Assembly (NCBI RefSeq): GCF_024172165.1
Contig: NZ_JAMZEB010000002.1
Coordinates: forward strand, 10,266,501-10,330,500
Source: Nonomuraea thailandensis
GTDB lineage: Bacteria > Actinomycetota > Actinomycetes > Streptosporangiales > Streptosporangiaceae
DNA: 64,000 nt
Reading direction: 5' to 3'
Every line of letters begins with the position of its first letter. Position 1 is the first letter of the stretch. Both the position numbers and the translations under genes were made by a program. The notes under the pieces were generated by a model that made no database searches, had not been told where the DNA came from, and was given only the letters and a program-made list of their open reading frames with translations. This document shows, piece after piece, positions 58,973-64,000 of this stretch.

Positions 58973-61282
58973 ATGGGAGACCCGTATGTCGGCGCACGGA
59001 CGCCGCGCAGGGAAGACGCCAGGCTGCTGACCGGCAAGAGCAGGTACGTGGGGAACGTGCGCCTGCCCGGCACGCTGCACGCCCACGTCGTACGCAGCCC
59101 CATCGCCCACGGCAGGCTGCTCGGCTGCGACGCCAAGGCGGTCTGGGCCGTCGAGGGAGTCGTCGACGTCATCACCCCGGCCGACGCGGCCGGCCTCCGC
59201 CTGCCCTGCGTGAACGTGCTGCCGGGCCAGCGCATCACCTCCTACCCGGTGCTGGACGACGCCATCAGGTACGCGGGCCAGCCGCTCGCCCTGATCGTCG
59301 CCCGCACGCCGGAGGCCGCCAGGGACGCCGCCGACCTCCTCGACCTGGACCTCGACGAGCTGCCCGCCACGGTCGGCGCGGAGCGGGCCATGGACGCCCG
59401 GCCGCTCTACCCGGAGCTGGGCACCAACGTGATCACGGACTTCGGGATGGGCGACGAGGACTGCCTGGCCGCCGTCGAGGGGGCCGAGCACGTGGTCGAG
59501 ATGGTGTTCAGGATGGGCAGGGTCTCGCCGTACCCGCTGGAGCCGCGCGGCGTGGTGGCCTCGTACGCCGACGACGAGCTGACCGTGCACATCTCCTCGC
59601 AGGCGCCGCACCACGTGCGCGAGCACCTGGCGGACACGTTCGGGCTGTCCCACGACCGGGTGCGCGTGGTCAGCCGCGACACGGGCGGCGGGTTCGGCGC
59701 CAAGGAGCACGTCTATCCCGACGAGACGCTCGTCTGCCTGGCCGCGATGCGCGCGGGCCGCCCGGTGAGCTGGACGGAGGCGCCGGGCGACCGGCTGTCG
59801 GCCACGCTGTCGGCGCGGCAGGCGGTGCACCGGGCACGGCTGGCGCTCGACGGCGACGGGCGGTTCGTGGCCCTGTACGTCGACGTCGTCGGCGACCTCG
59901 GCGCCCACCCGGGGAACACGGGAGGCTCGACGTTCGCGGTCACGGCCACGCTGCTGCCGGGTCCGTACCGGTTCGACCGGTTCGCGGCGCGGGTGCGCGG
60001 CGTGGTGACCACGACGACGCCGTTCGGCTCCTACCGGGGCTTCGGCCAGCCGGAGGCCACGCTGACCAGGGAGCGGCTGATCGACGAGGCGGCGCGCCGG
60101 CTCGGCATCGACCGGATCGAGCTGCGGCTGCGCAACATGCTGCGGCCGGAGGAGCTGCCGTTCACCACGGCAGCGGGCCAGAGGTACGACTCGGGCGACT
60201 ACCCGCGTGCCCTGCGCACGGTCCGGGATCTCGTCAGGCCCGTCGGCCGCGCGGACGACGGGCGCAGGCGCGGCGTGGGCTACTCCTGCCACGTCGAGAC
60301 CACCGGGCTGGGCCCGTCGATGGACCTCAAGGCCATGGGCGCGGAGTCGGGCGGCTACGAGACGGTGGTGCTGCGGATGGAGCAGGACGGGTCCGTGGTG
60401 GTGTCGGCGGGGGTGGTCTCGATCGGGCAGGGCATCGAGACGGCGCTGGCCCAGCTCGCGGCCGACCGGATCGGGGTGCCGATCGAGCGGGTCCGGGTGG
60501 TGCTGGGGGACACGGCGATGACGCCGTACTCGTCGATCGGGTCGATCGCCAGCCGGTCGTTGCCGATCGGCGGCGGGGCGCTCACGCGGGCCGCCGGGAA
60601 GCTGCGCGACAAGCTGCTGGCCATCGCCGCGCACCGGCTGGAGGCGGCGCCGGAGGACCTGGAGCTGGCCGACGGCGCGGTGCGGGTGAAGGGCGACCCG
60701 CACGCGTCGGTGCCGCTGCGCGAGCTGGCCACGTCGGCGTGGCGCGGCTGGGACCTGCCCGAGGGGGTCGACCCCGGCCTGGAGGAGCGCGACAGCTACG
60801 ACCCGCCCGGCTACACCTTCGCGTACGGGGCGCACGCGGCGGCCGTGGCCGTGGACCCGGAGACCGGGGCGGTCGAGCTGGAGGGCTACTGGGTGGTCAA
60901 CGACTCCGGCGTGCTGGTCAACCCGGCCGTGGTCGAGGGGCAGATCATGGGAGCCGTGGCGCAGGGGATCGGCCAGGCGCTGACCGAGGAGATCGTCTAC
61001 ACCGACGACGGGCAGCCGATCACCGACTACCTGCCGCCGACCACGCGGGAGGTGCCGGACATCGAGGTCGTGATGCTGGAGACGCCCTCGCCGGTCACGC
61101 CGGGCGGCATGAAGGGCGTCGGCGAGTCGGGCACGATCGGCCCGCCCGCGGCGATCGCCAACGCGGTCGCCGCCGCCCTGCCGGAGATCGCCGACCGGGT
61201 CACCGACGTGCCTCTCACCCCGGCCGCCGTGTGGTCCCTGCTGCAGGTGTCGAGCTCCCAGGCCGGGGAACGAGGAGCCTGA
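58973..61282 (+). CDS. Xanthine dehydrogenase-family molybdopterin-binding subunit
   Basis: A 769-residue large subunit of the molybdenum hydroxylase family. It has the GARTPRREDARLLTG start, the Moco-binding GGGFGAKE near residue 242, FGSYRGFGQPEA near 350 and the catalytic Glu in MKGVGESGTIGPP near the end. It lacks the CO-dehydrogenase AYRCSFR motif, so it is not CoxL form I. No FAD or 2Fe-2S subunit gene adjoins; partners must be elsewhere. The substrate is unknown (an aldehyde or heterocycle). Confidence 0.87.
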   Translation: MGDPYVGARTPRREDARLLTGKSRYVGNVRLPGTLHAHVVRSPIAHGRLLGCDAKAVWAVEGVVDVITPADAAGLRLPCVNVLPGQRITSYPVLDDAIRYAGQPLALIVARTPEAARDAADLLDLDLDELPATVGAERAMDARPLYPELGTNVITDFGMGDEDCLAAVEGAEHVVEMVFRMGRVSPYPLEPRGVVASYADDELTVHISSQAPHHVREHLADTFGLSHDRVRVVSRDTGGGFGAKEHVYPDETLVCLAAMRAGRPVSWTEAPGDRLSATLSARQAVHRARLALDGDGRFVALYVDVVGDLGAHPGNTGGSTFAVTATLLPGPYRFDRFAARVRGVVTTTTPFGSYRGFGQPEATLTRERLIDEAARRLGIDRIELRLRNMLRPEELPFTTAAGQRYDSGDYPRALRTVRDLVRPVGRADDGRRRGVGYSCHVETTGLGPSMDLKAMGAESGGYETVVLRMEQDGSVVVSAGVVSIGQGIETALAQLAADRIGVPIERVRVVLGDTAMTPYSSIGSIASRSLPIGGGALTRAAGKLRDKLLAIAAHRLEAAPEDLELADGAVRVKGDPHASVPLRELATSAWRGWDLPEGVDPGLEERDSYDPPGYTFAYGAHAAAVAVDPETGAVELEGYWVVNDSGVLVNPAVVEGQIMGAVAQGIGQALTEEIVYTDDGQPITDYLPPTTREVPDIEVVMLETPSPVTPGGMKGVGESGTIGPPAAIANAVAAALPEIADRVTDVPLTPAAVWSLLQVSSSQAGERGA

Positions 61283-61303
61283 ACAGGGGATTCGGGGGAC
61301 ATC

Positions 61304-62008
61304 ATGGTGGAATACCGGGAGCTGCTCAGCGCCATCGGCCGCATGACGGGCCTGGGCGCCGGGCCGGCCAGGGCGGCGGCGGAGGCCACGCTCACCACGC
61401 TGGCGCGCACGCTCGACGAGGCGGACCGGCGCGAGCTGATCGACGCGCTGCCGCCCGAGCTGACCGACGACTTCCCGATGGACCACCCGGGCAACGACGG
61501 CACCGAGGAGGGCTTCGTCCGTCAGGCGGCCCTGCTCGGTCGCCGGCCTCCCGAGCAGGCCAGGATCAGGGCGCAGGCCGTGCTGGCGGCGGTGGCGGAG
61601 CAGGATCCGGCGCTGGTGGCTCGGCTGCACATCCCCGAGCAGGTGCGCGGCCTGTTCGAGCCGCCGGGCAGCGGTGGCGGCATCACCGGGCCCAAGGGGC
61701 ACAGCGCCCCGCTGACGGACGCCGAGATCGACGCGGCGCTGCGCACGCTGCCGCGGTGGAGCGGTGACCGGTCGGGGCTGCGCCGCACGATCTCGTTGCC
61801 GCGGGAGAACCTGCACGCGGTGCGCAGGGCGCTCGACCGGCTCAAGATCACGTTCGGCCGTCAGCCGCAGCTCCACGACACCGCCGACGGGCTCGTCCTG
61901 CTGGTGCGGACGGTCTCGGTGGGCGCCGTGACGTCGCTGGACCTGGTGCTGGCCAGGCGGGTGGACGAGCTGATCGAGGAGATCGGCGCGGGCATCGGCC
62001 GCCCCTGA
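61304..62008 (+). CDS. DUF2267 protein fused to a degenerate pterin-4a-carbinolamine dehydratase-like domain
   Basis: A 234-residue protein. Residues 1-115 match DUF2267 (ARAAAEATLTTLARTLDEADRRELIDALPPELTDDF). From about 140 the chain reads PLTDAEIDAALRTLPRWSGDRSGLRRT, then a beta-alpha core ending in SVGAVTSLDLVLARRVDELI, as in pterin-4a-carbinolamine dehydratase (PCD). The catalytic PCD His residues appear lost (QPQLHDT in place of HHP; RTVSVG in place of TH). It starts 21 bases after the molybdopterin-enzyme gene, so a shared transcript is likely. A role in pterin or cofactor binding is inferred. Confidence 0.75.
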   Translation: MVEYRELLSAIGRMTGLGAGPARAAAEATLTTLARTLDEADRRELIDALPPELTDDFPMDHPGNDGTEEGFVRQAALLGRRPPEQARIRAQAVLAAVAEQDPALVARLHIPEQVRGLFEPPGSGGGITGPKGHSAPLTDAEIDAALRTLPRWSGDRSGLRRTISLPRENLHAVRRALDRLKITFGRQPQLHDTADGLVLLVRTVSVGAVTSLDLVLARRVDELIEEIGAGIGRP

Positions 62009-62048
62009 CCGGCCTGCGGGCATCACGCGCGCCTGACCGGCCTGCGGG
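62004..62048. repeat. 17-bp direct repeat across the DUF2267-PCD stop, 28-bp period
   Basis: CCTGACCGGCCTGCGGG occurs at 62004-62020 and again at 62032-62048. The first copy includes the stop codon. It is a small tandem duplication, as also seen at 17978 and 35934. Confidence 0.8.
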
Positions 62049-62050
62049 GG

Positions 62051-62356
62051 TCACTCCTGGTCGATCGGCTTGGGGCTGGACGGGCGCATGCTCTCGGCCA
62101 GCCCCGCCTTCCTGCCCCGCCGGCGGTGCTGCTGCACGCGCTCGTGCTCGGTGCGGCCGGGCGCGGGATCGACGGGCACCGACCGCAGCACCTCGGCCAT
62201 GCTCGCGTACTCGCCGAGCGGCAGCGACCGCAGGGCGCGCTCGGTGTCCTCGCCGGCGCCGTGCGCGTGGGCGTGCGCCACGATGCTCTCCTTGTCGGCC
62301 GGGAAGTCGAGGGAGTTGAGGGCTTCGCGCACCGGGCGCGTGTCGTGCAGTTTCAT
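62051..62356 (-). CDS. DUF2795 protein
   Basis: A 101-residue protein with the DUF2795 signature: REALNSLDFPADKESIVAHAHAHG, then ALRSLPLGEYASMAEVLRSVPV, and a basic tail (QHRRRGRKAGLAESMRP). DUF2795 proteins are small and common in actinomycetes, with no known function. The promoter lies in the AT-richer patch that also serves the divergent kinase gene at 62541. Confidence 0.8.
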   Translation of the reverse strand: MKLHDTRPVREALNSLDFPADKESIVAHAHAHGAGEDTERALRSLPLGEYASMAEVLRSVPVDPAPGRTEHERVQQHRRRGRKAGLAESMRPSSPKPIDQE

Positions 62357-62441
62357 GCTGCCCCACTACCCGAGTTACGGACACTGCCCTAAAAGAATTC
62401 GTGATATTTCACCGAAAATTCGACCCGAACAGCGCTCTCGT

Positions 62442-62469
62442 ACGTACACGTTTCGACAGCGTTGTACGT
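62442..62469. promoter_or_regulatory. Inverted repeat upstream of the serine-kinase-like gene
   Basis: ACGTACA (62442-62448) and TGTACGT (62463-62469) are perfect inverted arms separated by 14 bases. A second pair AGCGAA/TTCGCT spans 62496-62514. Both lie in the AT-richer 184-base gap before the kinase gene and could be regulator sites. Confidence 0.35.
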
Positions 62470-62540
62470 CAACACATAGGCAGGTCCTCTTGTTAAGCGA
62501 AAGGCGCATTCGCTGCCCCTCGGCACAGGAAAGAGACGCC

Positions 62541-63008
62541 ATGACCAGGCTGCGATCGACTCGCCGGAGCCGGAAGCAGTACGCGTGGCCGCTGCGCGAG
62601 GACGCACGGACGGTCGGTCAGGCTCGTGCCCTCGTACGCACGGAATTGTCGCAACTCTCCCTTTCCTCCGATCTCATTGACGACGCCGTTCTCATGGTGA
62701 GCGAATTGATCACCAATGCCTTCATGTACGGCGACGGCCCCTACGAACTCGTTCTCCACGTGGACGAGAAGGACATCATGGTCGTGGTCGTGGACGGCAG
62801 CCCCGTCCTGCCCGCCCCGGCGCCCCACGACCTGGCCGCCGAGCACGGGCGCGGGCTGCGCATCGTGGCCCGGCTGTCCGACGGCTTCTACGGCTGCCAC
62901 CCCCAGCGCTACCTCACGCAGCCCGGCCTGGTCGGCAAGGCCACCTGGTTCGCGATCCCGCGCTCCGGCACCGCCGGCAACGTGGTGCCGATCCGGGCGG
63001 GCGTCTGA
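62541..63008 (+). CDS. SpoIIAB/RsbW-like ATP-binding regulator
   Basis: A 155-residue GHKL ATPase of the anti-sigma/serine-kinase type. The N-box is MVSELITNAFMYGDGPYELVLHVD in part, and later motifs include VVVDGSPVLPAP and EHGRGLRIVARLSD, then GKATWFAIP. Such proteins phosphorylate anti-anti-sigma factors or bind sigma factors. No sigma or STAS gene adjoins in the window. The frame begins with an Arg-rich MTRLRSTRRSRKQYAWPL. It is common for Streptomyces-type genomes to hold many orphan copies. Confidence 0.82.
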   Translation: MTRLRSTRRSRKQYAWPLREDARTVGQARALVRTELSQLSLSSDLIDDAVLMVSELITNAFMYGDGPYELVLHVDEKDIMVVVVDGSPVLPAPAPHDLAAEHGRGLRIVARLSDGFYGCHPQRYLTQPGLVGKATWFAIPRSGTAGNVVPIRAGV

Positions 63009-63076
63009 CTTTGTCGCCGCTGTCCTCTACGCTCCCCAGCAATTGATCACGGGCTCAATTCTGGAGAAGCGCGGAC

Positions 63077-64000
63077 ATGACCTATTTGGAGCTGTCTGAG
63101 GACGGCGGCGGATCGCACAAGTTCTACGAGGTGATCGTGGCGGGCACGCAGGTCACCATCACGTACGGGCGGATCGGCGAGACGGGACAGACCAAGGTCA
63201 CCTCCTTCCCCACGGAGGCCAAGGCCCAGGCCGCGGCGGCCAAGAAGGTCGCGGAGAAGAGCCGCAAGGGCTACGCGCCCGCCGTGCGCGGCGTGCGCCA
63301 GCGCCGGGCCGTCACCCGCAGGGCCATCACGAGCACCCGCTCGACCGCCCAGCAGGCGCCGGTGTTGTGGCGCTTCGACAGCGGGGCGTCGGCGTTCGGC
63401 ATCTTCGTGGACGGCGAGCGCTGCTGGGTCGGCAACCAGCGCGGCGACGTCTACACCGTCGCCCACTCCGGCATCGTGACCGGCCGCTTCCGGCTGCCCG
63501 ACGGCGTGAAGTGCATCGTGGCCGACGACTTCTGGATCTACGCCGGGTGCGACGACGGCCGCGTGTACGACCTGAGCGGCAAGGTCCCGAGGTCCGCGTA
63601 CGAGATCGCGGCCGACGTGGACATCTACTGGCTCGACATCCACGACGGCGTGCTCGGCGTCTCCGACCGGGCCGGCAGGGTCACCGCGATCGACTACGAG
63701 GACGAGTTCCAGTGGGCGCGCAACAGCGGCGGCGACTCGGCCTGGATGGTCAGGTGCGACGCCGACTCCGTCTACTTCGGCCACTCGCGCGGCGTCGCCC
63801 GCTACGACGTCTCCGACGGCACCCCGATCTGGGAGACCACGGTCGCCGACCAGGTGCTGTTCGGCTGGCAGGAGGAGCACTCGGTCTACGCGGGCACCGG
63901 CCGCCGCACCGTGCACCGCCTGGCCAAGGGCGACGGCCGGGTCGAGGCCGTCTACCAGTGCGACGGCGCCGTCTACTCCTGCGCCACCTCGCCGGGCGGC
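63077..64000 (+). CDS. WGR-domain protein with beta-propeller-like repeats (3' end cut by window)
   Basis: A frame of 308 codons that runs off the window. Residues 5-75 form a WGR domain (MTYLELSEDGGGSHKFYEV, ITYGRIGETGQ, then an Ala/Lys-rich helix). WGR domains are nucleic-acid- or PARP-associated modules. After a short Thr-rich linker come repeated beta-strand segments (VYTVAHSGIVTGRFRLPDG, YAGCDDGRVYDLSGKV, GVLGVSDRAGRVTAIDYED) like a WD40/PQQ propeller. ATG 63077 lies at the end of a GC-rich stretch with a GGA nearby. No catalytic domain is visible in the part present. Confidence 0.85.
   Translation, partial: MTYLELSEDGGGSHKFYEVIVAGTQVTITYGRIGETGQTKVTSFPTEAKAQAAAAKKVAEKSRKGYAPAVRGVRQRRAVTRRAITSTRSTAQQAPVLWRFDSGASAFGIFVDGERCWVGNQRGDVYTVAHSGIVTGRFRLPDGVKCIVADDFWIYAGCDDGRVYDLSGKVPRSAYEIAADVDIYWLDIHDGVLGVSDRAGRVTAIDYEDEFQWARNSGGDSAWMVRCDADSVYFGHSRGVARYDVSDGTPIWETTVADQVLFGWQEEHSVYAGTGRRTVHRLAKGDGRVEAVYQCDGAVYSCATSPGG

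Noticed and set aside
58649..62026. 1100-codon open frame on the minus strand under the molybdopterin gene
   Set aside because: It is antisense to a gene with complete family motifs, is rich in Arg, Pro, Gly and His, and shows no domain. In high-GC DNA such frames arise by chance.
1..64000. CRISPR arrays, integrases, transposases, prophage genes, rRNA or tRNA genes
   Set aside because: Looked for repeated spacers, attachment-like repeats and standard motifs on both strands and saw none, so no mobile or RNA-gene feature is claimed.

Overview
This 64 kb window is chromosomal DNA from a high-GC actinomycete. The coding bias is strongly G/C in third positions. Typical actinobacterial markers are present: two LytR-CpsA-Psr (LCP) cell-wall ligases, two luciferase-like F420-type oxidoreductases, an F420/NADP-reductase-like protein, an AfsR/SARP regulator, DUF3073, DUF6510 and DUF2795 proteins, a menaquinone gene (menB), and many small regulator/enzyme pairs. 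The mixture suggests Streptosporangiales or a relative such as Nonomuraea, but the genus is an inference. I saw no rRNA, tRNA, CRISPR array, integrase, transposase or phage gene. Gene density is high, and the largest gaps are about 260 bases, so no stretch over 300 bases lacks a gene.

Layout. 1-9.7 kb: TetR regulator, luciferase-like oxidoreductase plus amidase, DUF1232 protein, amidohydrolase, tyrosine phosphatase and SURF1-like protein, HxlR regulator, acetyltransferase overlapping a TetR gene, a hydroxyacid-dehydrogenase-like protein lacking the usual catalytic His, and a zinc-ribbon protein. 9.8-15.5 kb: class I methyltransferase, a 1003-residue SARP/NB-ARC/TPR regulator with three 11-bp-spaced SARP-type heptamers upstream, and an acetyltransferase with a clear intrinsic terminator. 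15.6-25.1 kb: aminotransferase and divergent LysR, RNase HII, a second luciferase-like enzyme, an SCO5389-like protein, a MinD/CooC-like ATPase, a four-helix LCP protein, a membrane-anchored methyltransferase and an MFS transporter. 25.1-28.5 kb: a thymidylate-synthase-fold protein directly following a four-helix membrane protein, a polyprenyl diphosphate synthase, and a compact triad of a 29-residue membrane peptide, an ECF sigma factor and a Cys-rich membrane protein.

28.5-36 kb: flavoprotein, serine hydrolase, quinone-oxidoreductase/TetR pair, LysR/DHDPS-like pair, MarR regulator with a perfect operator, and an ABC-F ATPase. 36-43.4 kb: a three-gene operon of YqiJ-like membrane protein, flotillin and a 1600-residue AAA ATPase. 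43.5-52.8 kb: a quinone oxidoreductase preceded by a textbook SoxR box, streptomycin-kinase-like phosphotransferase, alpha/beta hydrolase, menB and PadR, ArsR, DUF3073, P450 with divergent TetR, F420-reductase-like protein and a second LCP protein. 52.8-64 kb: DUF6510/ferredoxin reductase/molybdenum oxidoreductase operon, NarL-type two-component system, membrane protein plus multicopper oxidase, MSMEG_6728-like protein, an orphan molybdopterin subunit, a DUF2267-degenerate PCD fusion, DUF2795 protein, a SpoIIAB-like kinase and a WGR protein cut by the window end.

The window is a chain of small, self-regulated metabolic and stress modules, many as divergent regulator/target pairs with palindromes in the gap. 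The two loci most likely to be under-described systems are the thymidylate-synthase-fold/four-helix cassette (25.1-26.4 kb) and the YqiJ-flotillin-AAA operon (36.0-43.4 kb).
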